64,000 bases of DNA from Okapia johnstoni (taxonomy: Eukaryota > Chordata > Mammalia > Artiodactyla > Giraffidae), in NCBI GenBank assembly GCA_024291935.2, contig CM044317.1, positions 62,176,730 through 62,240,729 on the forward strand, in the 5' to 3' direction. A model generated the notes under the pieces. The model ran no database searches, had not been told where the DNA came from, and saw only the letters and a list, made by a program, of their open reading frames with translations. The translations under genes were made by a program, and so were the position numbers. Shown here piece after piece: positions 40,330-50,988 of the stretch. Positions within the stretch are counted from its first letter, which is position 1. The number at the start of each line of letters is the position of its first letter.

Positions 40330-40985
40330 AGTCTCTACCTATTCTCTACCCTTTTCCTATACCAATCTCCCTACCTCTTGGTCTCTCTGACTCACTCCTT
40401 TAAGTTTCACACATTCATTTTGCTTCCAGTTGACTTAAGAAAACTTTGCAAATATTATGCCTCTGTTGGGGGAACTCTTCCCATTTTTTTTTCTAGTTAA
40501 AACCTACTCATCTTTCAGAGGACTTCCCAGGCGGCTCAGTGGTAAAGAATCTGCCTTCCAATGCAGGAAATGCAGGGGATGCAGTTTCGATCCCTGGGTC
40601 AGGAAGATCCCCTGGAAAAGGAAATGGCAACCCACTCCAGTATTCTTGACTGGGAAATCTCATGGACAGAGGAGCCTGGTAGGCTATAGTCCATGGGGTC
40701 GCAAAGAGTCAGACATGACTTAGTGATTAAACAACAACATCTTTCAGAAGATTCAAAAATGAAAATTGTGTCCTTAGGGAAGCCTTCTCAGCACATGAGG
40801 AGGCCAATTTCAAATGTGCTTAATTCATCATCATTGTCCTTGCCATAGTTGTAGTCTGATATTTATCTTTGTTGTTGCTTCCATAAAACTAGACTGTTAT
40901 ATCAACGAAGGCATGGACCATTGTCACCCAGTAATTACTATTAGCATAGAGTAAGTACCCTATAAATATTAATTGCATCAAAGAG
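40330..40985 (+). repeat. L2-like fragments around a SINE
   Basis: ACCTACTCATCTTTCAGA (40502-40519), TTAGGGAAGCCTTCTCAGC (near 40776), TAGACTGTTATATCAACG and AGAGTAAGTACCCTATAAAT follow the order of an L2 3' end. The SINE at 40520-40737 splits it. Confidence 0.55.
40520..40737 (+). repeat. Bov-tA SINE
   Basis: GGACTTCCCAGGCGGCTCAG, GTTTCGATCCCTGGGTCAGG, CAACCCACTCCAGTATTCTT and GTCGCAAAGAGTCAGACATG. An 11-bp target-site duplication, CATCTTTCAGA, is at 40509-40519 and 40738-40748. The repeated word reads as L2-like sequence. Confidence 0.94.
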
Positions 40986-41758
40986 TGATTATTTTTTATT
41001 ACTCTGTAGCTCCCAAAATTCAATTTGATTTGGGCTTTTCTGGTACTATCTTTGACCAATTTTTGTGTAAATATTAAGCATATAAAATAGCAACTAAAGA
41101 AAGTTTATCCAATTGCCAACCTCTTTCCAGACCAACAAAGGAATGGAATGCAAGAACTTCCTTGGTATTTACTGATGCAGAAGTGATTGAACATCTGAGC
41201 TAAAAGCTCAGTGATTATGAGTATCCAGTTTACCCATAACAGTCTAAATGACATTCAGGCTGACAAATTAGTGAAGAAAACTTTCATAACTTTCAACAAC
41301 AATCCGAGCTGCACAAATCCCTCTGCTCTTACCTTAATTTAATCCTTTTTGAAGTCATTAGTTCCTGTAACTGGCATTTTAATCTCTTATGTGCTTCTGG
41401 TTGTCCCTGTTTCTCACTTGTTATCGGCATACTCTTCTGCAGCTTAATGCTTTCAAAGAGCCTTTCGGAGTTTTACCTGACTTAAGATTCTTAAGTTCTC
41501 TTTCAAGGATCTTTGAGTTTTAATCTTTTTCCTCATAGTGACAGGCTCAATCCTAATTCCATGAATACATCTTGAACTTTTCAGAGGGACAGGTTTATAG
41601 GGCAATCTGTGTATTCATCTAGTCTGCTTCCCACCTTGAAGACAAAGATGTCTCTTTGAATTCTTTAAAGGGCATGTAATAGAGACTAGTGTACTCTGCA
41701 ACTAGGTGACTGTCCGTACAAGATGGTTCCATAATCTACTCATTATAATTCCATAAAG

Positions 41759-42458
41759 CAAGGGTCCTCAACCTCCAGGCCACAGACTGATACCTCCTGT
41801 CAGATCAGCAGCAGCATTAATGTGCACAATAAATTTAATGCACTTGAGTCATCCTATGACCAACCTAGACAGCATATTAAAAAGCAGAGATATTACTTTG
41901 CCAACAAAGGTCCGTCTAGTCAAGGCTATGGTTTTTCCAGTGGTCATGTATGGATGTGGGAGTTGGATGGTGAAGAAAGCTGAGCGCCACAGAATTGATG
42001 CTTTTGAACTGTGGTGTTGGAGAAGACTCTTGAGAGTCCCTTGGCCTGCAAGGAGATCCAACCAGTCCATCCTAAAGGAGATCAGTCCTGAATATTCATT
42101 GGAAGGACTGATGCTGAAGCTGAAGCTCCAATATTCTGGCCACCTGATGCAAAGAACTGACTCACTGGAAAAGACCCTGATGCTGGGAAAGATTGAAGGC
42201 AGGAGGAGAAGGGGACAACAGAGGATGAGATGGCTGGATGGCATCACTGACTCAATGAACATAAGTTTGAGCAAGCTCCAGGAGTTAGTGATGGACAGGG
42301 AAGCCTGGCATGCTGCAGTCCATGGGGTCACAAGAGTCAGACATGACTGAGTGACTGAACTGAACTGAATCATCCAGAAACCAACCCCTACCCTAATCCA
42401 TGGAAAACCTGTCTTCCATGAAATCAGTCCCTTGTGACAAAAAGGTTGGGGACTGCTG
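41759..42458. mobile_element. hAT-like non-autonomous DNA transposon split by BovB
   Basis: The outer ends are inverted repeats: CAAGGGTCCTCAACCTCCAG at the left and the complement of AAAAGGTTGGGGACTGCTG at the right, a terminal motif (CAG-GGTCC-CAACC) seen in widespread old mammalian hAT elements. The internal sequence TGTGCACAATAAATTTAATG fits the same dispersed family, as does a second copy at 60084-60237. The exact family name is not certain. The element is interrupted by BovB at 41855-42366. Confidence 0.7.
41855..42366 (+). mobile_element. BovB LINE 3' end inside hAT element
   Basis: Frame 41820-42350 reads through the C-terminal part of BovB ORF2: [57 protein letters not shown] and [20 protein letters not shown], then the ACTGAACTGAACTGAA tail. 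It begins at TATGACCAACCTAGAC, so it is strongly 5'-truncated. GAGTCATCC at 41846-41854 and GAATCATCC at 42367-42375 form a 9-bp duplication with one mismatch. The frame is unusually undamaged, but only the C-terminus is present. Confidence 0.92.
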
Positions 42459-44235
42459 CCATAACACACAAAATAGCTTCCGATAAATTTTATACCAGAT
42501 CTGTTAAGTTAAATGACATGTATGTGAAAGTATGCTGAGAATGTTCACTTTTGGCCCCTCTCAATATAACATGGGCCATGAATATGGATACATCATGGTA
42601 TGGGACCCAAAGTATGTATTTCAAAGCCATGACATACTGAGTTGCAAAAAGTACACCAATATCTAACATTCTGAATCTCATCACATCAATAATGTGAAGA
42701 TAATAATACTCAGAATTTACTAATAGTCAATGAACTAATGCAGTTTAAGTGCCTACTGATAGTATATTGGGCAAATGTTAAACAATCTCCCTTCCTAATC
42801 CTTCTTACTATTAGTATTTATCAAGGCCTTCCTTCTAGGAATTCTTGAGGCCATATGCATAGGTTCAGGCTCATCATTACCATCATTGAAAGCAATGTTG
42901 ACTTAGTCATTCAGTATCTTCAACCCACCAGCTCTTATTATCTAGTATCATTTTTGTTGACTAAATCCAAGTGCTCAGGGGAGCTGGATTTCAGACAACA
43001 AGCCTGTTGGGTTGACCATGTACTCCCTGAGGTCTTTGTGCTAGGTTAACTCTATTATTCTACATTACCTTGCCTATCATTCCAATTCCTATTGTCTTGG
43101 AAGCAGCAATGTCTACATGACAATAACCACTAAATAGCTCTCTCAATCCCTTTGTCCTTAGGAGGCAGATCCTATTCTCTCTATCCCCAAACACTGGTCT
43201 TTCAAAGGAAGGGTGGCCTGGAACCTCATTCCTGTCCTCCACTGAATTTCAAATCTTGTGTATCATTTTTACTTCTTCCACTATATTACATCTTCATTGA
43301 AAACAACATCAGCTGACCCTCAGCAAAGTTTGCCATTGCATGCTAGATTGCCTGGCTGCCATTACAAAGGTCAGTCAGCACAGCTGGTAAATTCATCTGT
43401 CACTTTCATTCTTGTTTTTTTCTCCTCAATTGCAAGGATTCATGCTTCTGACATCAGTGCCTATCTGTCTCTCCAGCCTAAAGGAAGTATCTTGTTAGAA
43501 TGGAATCCTTTATGCAGCCACTAAGAAATCAGAAGAAAACAGGTTCTATTTGAGAAAATCTGAGGAAAAAATTGTTTTCCAGCATAATATAACCATTGAG
43601 CATAACGTAGATGAAATCATAATAGAAAAATAATAATGATAAAGCAATAAGAATTGTTGAAACCTCAATTCTGAAGCTTAAGGAAAACAAATTTAACTTG
43701 CAGACAGATCTTATAAAAGAAACCAAAACTGCATAGGTTTCCCACTTCCCCCTAATTCCCAGCTCAGACTCCCAACTCAAAAATCCTTATCAAAGGAAAA
43801 GTTTCCATTTTCTGTATTAATCTAATGACATCTGAACAATAACTGACCCTGAAAATCTGGAGAACAGTTTTCTTTGTCTTGTATCTTTTTTAGCTTAAGG
43901 GTCTGTCGTCTTTAGTGGCAGGCAACACAGGCTCAGCAGCAGGCATCTGCCAACCTGGCTTCCTCTAGAATGCTAAGAGTACTCTGGCAATAACGCAAAA
44001 TGTAAGATGGGGCTCCCAGCTGGTTCTGTGTCCACCACCTAATTTCTCCTGCTCTACATTTAAATTCTTGAAACCTTAAGCAGTTCACTGTAAAACCTGT
44101 TCTATCTTCCTCTTATATTCAAATCTGTTATCTTTCAGACCATCAATTTGATGAGAGCAAAGAATTCTACTACCTTTGTAGAAGTTCCTTAATATTATGT
44201 AACAGCCTAAATGGGAATAGAATTTGGAAAAGAAT
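42459..44235. other. Intergenic DNA, nothing recognised
   Basis: No recognised repeat. Chance frames of 60-88 codons only. Confidence 0.55.
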
Positions 44236-44341
44236 AGATACACGTATATGTATAACTGAATCACTTTGCTATACACCTGAAACTATCACTGTATTGTTAA
44301 CCAACTATACTCCAATATAACATAAAAAGCTGATAAAAAAA
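44236..44341 (+). mobile_element. L1 3' terminal fragment with A-rich tail
   Basis: TATAACTGAATCACTTTGCT, ATACACCTGAAACTATCACT and CAACTATACTCCAATATAAC followed by an A-rich end match the last 100 bases of a ruminant L1 3' UTR in the plus orientation. Short and decayed. Confidence 0.8.
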
Positions 44342-44848
44342 GAATTTCCTGAGAAGCTTGACCTAAAACCAATGGAAGTTTTATAGATCCATTTTCAAGC
44401 AACTCAGGAACAGAAGGATAGATGCTAATGATTGTCTGTCTCTAGTTGGTTTGGCCTTTTCTAATTAGATTCTCAAAAAAAGCATAATATACTGAGGTAT
44501 AGGTCAAATTTCATTATAGTGATTACAATGATAAGCAACCTAAAGATAAATGTACTCTTCAATACAACCGAATGTTAGAACAACCATGTTATTATCCCCA
44601 TTCCTCTCCCCTACCCCTGATAACTACTATCTGATCTTGTGCTATTACTGACTAAGGTGTTCTCTTTTTAGAACATATTGGGGCCAACTCTATATCTTAC
44701 AGTAAACTGCAAAGGGTGTCTCTCTTCAGCACTTTTCATGGTTGGAATAATCTACCTACACCAATAACACATATGTACTCTATTTCAAAAACACATATTT
44801 AAATATTGATCTTCATGTAAATAATAATATTATTGAGGGTAAGCACTT

Positions 44849-45056
44849 GGCAGTGGTTTAGCATTAAGTCATGTCCAACTGGCTTCCCTATGGACTGTAG
44901 CCTGCCAGGCTCCTTGGTTCATGGGATTTCCCAGGCTAGAATACTGGAGTGGGTTGCCATTCTCTTCTCCAGGGAATTTTCCTGACCCAAGGACTGAATC
45001 TGCATCTCATCCATTGCAGACAGATGCTTTACTGATGAGCCACCAGGAAAGCGCAA
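44849..45056 (-). repeat. Bov-tA SINE
   Basis: Complement of Bov-tA: CTGTAGCCTGCCAGGCTCCT, ACTGGAGTGGGTTGCCATTC, TCCATTGCAGACAGATGCTT and GAGCCACCAGGAAAGC. The 10-bp target-site duplication GTAAGCACTT is at 44839-44848 and 45057-45066. Confidence 0.94.
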
Positions 45057-45159
45057 GTAAGCACTTATTAATTATTAAATATTGTCTAGCAAATATACAC
45101 TAAGCATTGTATACTTGCACTGTGTATTTGTTTTACATAATAAGTATACTTGTAATGTA

Positions 45160-46980
45160 TAATGCTCAAAATTCTCCAAGCCAGGCTTCAACAGTACATA
45201 AACCATGAAATTCCAGATGTTTAAGCTGGATTTAGAAAACGCAAAGGAACCAGAGGTCAAATTGCCAGCATCCACTGTATCACTGAAAAATCAAGAGAGT
45301 TCCAGAAAAATATCGACTTCTACTTTATTGACTGTATGGACCACAACAAACTCTGGAAAATTCTTAAAGAGATGGGATTACCAGACCACCTGACTTGCCT
45401 CTTGAGAAATCCGTATGCAGGTGGGGAAGCAACAGTTAGAACTGGACATTGAACAACAGACTGGTTCCAAGTTGGGAAAGGAGTACATCAAGGCTGTATA
45501 TTGTCACCCTGCTTATTTAACTTGTATGCAGAGTATATCATGAGAAACGCTGGGCTGGGTGAAGAACAAGCTGGAATCAAGATTGCCAGGAGAAATAAAA
45601 ATAACCTCAGATATGCAGATGACACCACCCTTATGGCAGAAAGCGAAAGAGAACTAAAGAGCCTCTTGATGAAAGTGAGAGAGGAAAGTAAAAAAGTTGG
45701 CTTAAAGCTCAACATTCAGAAAACTAAGATCATGCCATCTGGTCCCATCACTTCATGGCAAATAGATGGGGAAACAGTGCAAACAGTGACAGACTTAATT
45801 TTGGGGGGCTCCTAAATCATTGCAGATGGTGATTGCAGCCATGAAATTAAAAGATGCTTACTCCTTGGAAGGAAGGTTATGACCAACCTAGATAGCATAT
45901 TGAAAGGCAGAGACATTACTCTGCCAACAAAGGTCCATCTAGTCAAGGCTATGGTTTTTCCAGTAGTCATGTATGGATGTGAGAGCTGGATGGTGAAGAA
46001 AGCTGAGCGCCGAAGAATTGATGCTTTTGAACTGTGGTGTTGGAGAAGACTCTTGAGAGTCCCTTGGACTGCAAGGAGATCCAACCAGTCCATCCTAAAG
46101 GAGATCAGTCCTGGGTGTTCATTGGAAGGACTGATGTTGAAGCTGAAACTCCAATACTTTGGCCACCTCATGCGAAGGGTTGACTCATTGGAAAAGACCT
46201 TGATGCTGGGAAGGATTGGGGGCAGGAGGAGAAGGGGACGACAGAGGATGAGATGGCTGGATGGCATCACCGACTCGATGGACATGGGTTTGGGTGGACT
46301 CCGGGAGTTGGTGATGGACAGGGAGGCCTGGCATGGTGCGATTCATGGGGTCGCAAAGAGTCAGACACGACTGAACGACTGAACTGAACTGAACTGAAAA
46401 TCACTGCGGATGGTGACTGCAGCCATGAAATAAAAAGATGCTTATGCCTTGGAAGAAAAGTTATAGCCAACCTAGAGAGCATATTAAAAAGCAGAGACAT
46501 TACTTTCCCAACAAAGTTCTGTCTAGGCAAAGCTATGGTTTTTCCAGTAATCATGTATGGATGTGAGAGTTGGACTATAAAGAAAGCTGAGCACCGAAGA
46601 ATTGATGCTTTTGAATTGTGATGTTGGAGAAGACTCTTGAGAGTCCCTTGGACTGCAAGGAGATCCAAGCGGTCCATCCTAAAGGAAATCAGTCCTGAAT
46701 ATTCATTGGAAGGACTGATGCTGAGGCTGAAACTCCAATACTTTGGCCACCTGACGCAAAGAACTGACTCACTGGAAAAGACTCTGATGCCAGGAAAGAT
46801 TGAAGGCAGGAGGAGAAGGGGATGACAGAGGATGAGATGGTTGCATGGCATCACCGACTCAATGGACATGAGTTTGAATAAACTCCGGGAGTTGGCGATG
46901 GACAGGCAGGCCTGGCATGCTGCTGTCCATGGGGTTACAAAGAGTTGGATACAACTGAGCGACTGAACTGAATTGAACTG
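45160..46980 (+). mobile_element. BovB LINE (older subfamily), 5'-truncated, split by a younger BovB
   Basis: BovB (RTE clade) ORF2 fragment covering the C-terminal half of the reverse transcriptase and the tail. The catalytic YADD motif is readable in the frame 45501-45815 (RYADDTTLMAESE). Older-subfamily traits are the FILGGS-like stretch and EYSLEG near 46700. The insertion is flanked by a perfect 14-bp target-site duplication, ATACTTGTAATGTA, at 45146-45159 and 46981-46994. The element is interrupted at about 45813-46398 by a second, younger BovB. Frameshifts and stops make it non-functional. Confidence 0.92.
45813..46398 (+). mobile_element. BovB LINE (younger subfamily) nested in BovB
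   Basis: Open frame 45879-46382 encodes the C-terminal part of BovB ORF2 with the motifs [39 protein letters not shown] and [20 protein letters not shown], and ends in the (GAACT)n tail of BovB. GCSLEG and RIGGRRRRG mark a younger subfamily than the host copy, which has EYSLEG and KIEGRRRRG. The 5' end falls at the position homologous to the host sequence that resumes at about 46399, so the order reads as a tandem repeat of about 585 bp. AAATCA occurs at both junctions and may be a short target-site duplication. Confidence 0.82.
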
Positions 46981-47039
46981 ATACTTGTAATGTAGAATAA
47001 ATATGCACTTATTACAATTGACTTGTATGTAATAATAAT

Positions 47040-47200
47040 CAAGCTCTCACAGCCTTATGAGGTAGGCATTATTTACGGTCTGCAATCAAAACATCTAAAA
47101 TCCAGAGCAACTGAGTAATTACTCAAGATAATATAGATGCTGAGTGGCTAAACCATGCTTCACACACAATGTGATCCCAAAACTAAGACTCTTAACTCTG
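47040..47200 (+). repeat. MIR-like fragment
   Basis: CAGCCTTATGAGGTAGGCAT, AAAATCCAGAGCAACTGAGT and GATGCTGAGTGGCTAAACC fit decayed MIR. A second similar stretch is at 47530-47680 (GATGTGAGGAAACTAGGGC). Confidence 0.55.
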
Positions 47201-47344
47201 ATCTCATACTGCCTGCTGTCAGGGTGGAAAGTTTCTGTACCACATTTGGACCTTTCTTTATTTAAGAGCTGTTTATCTTTGTATAAGCCATGTTTCCCAT
47301 CTCAGATTATAATCTTTATGAACATTAAATAATTGTTGAATGAG

Positions 47345-49671
47345 TAAATAAATATTAAACTTACCTTTGAGAAAGATTGTTAACTTGGAATGTGAACTGT
47401 GTTTGTTCATTAAATGTATGTATCCTGACAACAGGAAAAGAAGTAAGGAGAAAGGAGAAATCTAAAACTAGGTTATTGAACCATTCTCCTGTACTTCTGG
47501 AAACATCATTATAGGGGTGATACTATTATTTCTGTATCTATAGAATATATAGATGTGAGGAAACTAGGGCTCTGAGAATTTAAGTAATTTATCAGATAAT
47601 GGCCCTAGTAATCAGCAAAGTCAATGTTTAAAAGCTAGGTTGCCTTGTTCCAAAGCTCATGCTCTTAAACTAATTTACCATATAAATGTCACCAGGGGAT
47701 CTGACATATCCTTTTAAGGTTTTTAACTCTATACATGTGTAATTAAGAGAATTTTGGTTAAGTTCTAGTTTTGCTATTACTGAATGCTATAATTCTAAAT
47801 AATCATTTCAAGTTTGTGGTGAATTACTTACTGAGAAAATGAAGGTGCTAGAGGTAATGCTATTTAAAATCTATGCTTGATCTAATGGATCATTAGTCTG
47901 AAATTTACCAGCTCATTTTTGCAATCATAACTTATTCCAACTGTGATATCTTCAGTTTAAAAATGTGTACATACTAACTGGATGGAAACAATAGCTATTG
48001 TTGACTGCAAATGTGACAAAATATATCATTAAATGAAAGAGATGCTGAGTTATAGAGAAAGTTACTACAGTCCACCTTAGTATGTCACGTTTTCATGAGT
48101 TTTATGCTAAAACCTTGAAAAAATCCCTAAATGTTCTAGCTGAATGACCTCATCTATAGCAGTAGTTTTCCTGATACAGAAGTTACTTTATGTTTTAAAA
48201 TGGTATCAACATCTTCTGTTCTTTGAATCTAATTTGTCAATGACAGTGGCCAAGAACTGATGAATGATCCAGTAGAGAATTACATGGTATTTAGCTTTTC
48301 TGGAGAGATATGACATTTCAGGTTTAGGATGATTCATCTCATGGTTAACATGCCAAGTTTTCCTGTGAGATGATAGTTGTTGCAAGAAATATAATGGAAC
48401 TATCACTGGTATATCTGGAGGTGGGCTAGAGTCTGCCAGCCACTCTGGAGTGGCTATGTGAAAGGATTTCCATGTGTCTAAACCATCTATTAGGCAAAGT
48501 CTTGTGAATTTTTGGCAACTGCTGCTTTGAAACACCCTTTTGTACTCCACATGCAGTTAGTGCTCCCCTGCTGTCCTGGAAGGCCCTATGTCCTGATAAT
48601 CAGTGAAACCATTAAAGGATTTTATTGACCAACAAACCCTTGGGTGTTTCCAAAACTTGTGCCAAGAACATTAGTCAAGGTTAAATCCCTACTATTTAGG
48701 ATTCACAGCCTACACAAGATACTCTGCCTTTCTTGTAGGCTTCTCATCTATTTAGCTCTTTAAAAGAGGTTAATAAAAGGAGAAGACTCTATACACTTTA
48801 GGGTTTACCCATATAATTGGAGAAGACTCACCCACACAGGAGACCCCTGCCATTGCACCAAGGTAACAGGTGGTGGTCACTGCTGGGAGGAAAGATTGGG
48901 TTTGTATCCATTATTGTTAGGTGCTCACCACAGCCAACCTTAAACAGTTAAATCAAGGAACTATAAAACGGTCAAAAATGAGCACAGACTCGATTCTAAA
49001 TTCTGGCTACTGTTTTGGGAGTGAAGCTAATTTCTCAAAAGATTACCTCTGTGATTTAATTTCATGTGGAAAACATCCTCCCTTTGCGAAGCTGAACCTG
49101 TGGCTTCCTGGGTTTCAGAGAAATCTTTCAAGAAGAAATCATCCAGGAGGAGACAGGCTGTTGCTTAAATGGTCTTGACATTCCCATGACCTTCAGCTCC
49201 CTTCTGACCTTCTCACTCCCTTTCCCATAGCCTGTCCTAAGCCAGAAGCTGGATGGCTCATCCCCCAGGCCCAATTTCTCTTCTCAAAGATGAAACAGGC
49301 AGAATTTTTCAAAAATGACTTCAATAAGAAAGGAGAGAAAACAAAATTTAAATCAAGACGATAAAAGCACCCCAGCTTAAAAAAAAAAAAAACATGTTGC
49401 TCTTTATAGTATAGTTATTTCATATCATTTACTAGCTTTGAAATCGGGTACAGGGTTCCTTCCAGTAATTCAGATTGACACTCCAATGTGAACCCAATAA
49501 TGAGTTCTTTTGAGTAAAAGGTACTTATTTTTATATACTATTACTTGTCCCAGCCTTGATTATAATTTATAATTTTTATTGCAACCTTGTTATATATTTT
49601 CATCTAAAGAGTCATTCTAAGGATAAGCAGAACAGCTATACCTGAAAAATATGGTTAAAGAGTGCTGCATA
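47345..49671. other. Intergenic DNA, nothing firmly recognised
   Basis: Contains a MIR-like piece at 47530-47680. The 114-codon minus-strand frame at 48206-48550 has no domain that I recognise; it could be part of an old retroelement, but I see no supporting motif. Confidence 0.45.
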
Positions 49672-50988
49672 TCATTCCAATATGAAAGAAAGGCAATGCC
49701 AAAGAATGTTCAAACTACCACACAATTGCACTCATCTCACAAGCTAGCAAAGTAATGCTGAAAATTCTCCAAGCAAGGCTTCAACAGTATGTGAACCGAG
49801 AACTTCCAGATGTTCAAGCTGGATGTAGAAAAGGAAGAGGAACCAGAGATCAAATTGCCAACATCCTTTGGATCATCAAAAAAGCAAGAGAGTTCCAGAA
49901 AAACATCTACTTCTGCTTTATTGACTAAGTCAAAGCCTTTGACTGTGTGGATCACAGCACTGTGGAAAATTCTTAAATGGATTAGAATACTGGACCACCT
50001 TACCTGCCTCCTGAGAAATCTGTATGCAGATCAAGAAGCAACAGTTAAAACCAGACATGGAACAATATAGTGGTTCCAGATTGGGAAAGGAGTATATCAA
50101 GGCTATATATTGTCATCCTGCTTATTTAACTTATATGCAGAGTACATCATGCAAAATGCTGGACAGGATGAAGCACAAGCTGGAATCAAGATTTCCAGGA
50201 GAAATATCAATAACCCCAGATACGCAGATGACTCCACCCTTATGGCAGAAAGCGAAGAGAAACTGAGAAGGCTTTTGATGAAAGTGAAAAAGGAGGGTGA
50301 AAAAGCTGGCTTAAAATTCAACCTTCAAAAAACTAAGATCTTGGCATCTAGTCCCATTACTTCATGACAAATAGATGGGGAAACAATGGAAACAGTGAGA
50401 GACTTTATTTTGGGGGGCTCCAAAATCACTGCAGATGGTGATTGCAGCCATGAAATTAAAAGATGCTTACTTCTTGGAAGAAAAGCTATGAACAACCTAA
50501 ACAGCACATTAAAAAGCAGAGGCATCACTTTGCCAACAAAGGTCCATGTAGTTAAAGCTATAGTTTTTCCAGTAGTCATGTATGGATGTCAGAGTTGAAC
50601 TATAAAGAAGGTTGAGTGCCAAAGAATTGATTCTTTTGAATTGTGGTACTGGAGAAGACTCTTGAGAGTCCCTTGGACTGCAAGGAGATCCAACCAGTCC
50701 ATCCTAAAGGAAATCAGTCCTGAATATTCATTGGAAGGACTGATGCTGAAGCTCCAATACTTTGGCCACCTGATGCGAAGAGCTGATTCATTTGAAAAGA
50801 CCTCGATGCTGGGCAAGATTGAAGGCAGGAGAAGGGGACAACAGAGGATGAGATGGTTTGATGGCATAACCTACTGGATGGACATGAGTTTGAGCAAGCT
50901 CCAGGAGTTGGTGATGGGCAGGGAAGCCTGGCATGCTGCAGTCAATGGGATCACAAAGAGTCGGACACTACTAAGTGACTGATCTGAA
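49672..50988 (+). mobile_element. BovB LINE, 5'-truncated, long copy
   Basis: Longest uninterrupted BovB piece in the window, about 1.3 kb. It starts near the CAAAGAATGTTCAAACTACC motif and carries the reverse-transcriptase core: the SKPLTVWITA-like decayed segment, then RYADDSTLMAESEE (catalytic YADD, frame 50110-50367), [20 protein letters not shown], and the C-terminal EYSLEG to MRWFDGIT block. It ends with GTGACTGATCTGAA. Several frameshifts and stops, and the older-subfamily signature, show a dead copy. I could not find a convincing target-site duplication. Confidence 0.9.

Noticed and set aside
48206..48550. 114-codon minus-strand frame
   Set aside because: No domain, family motif or supporting neighbouring frame recognised. 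Long enough to notice but within what AT-rich intergenic DNA can give by chance.
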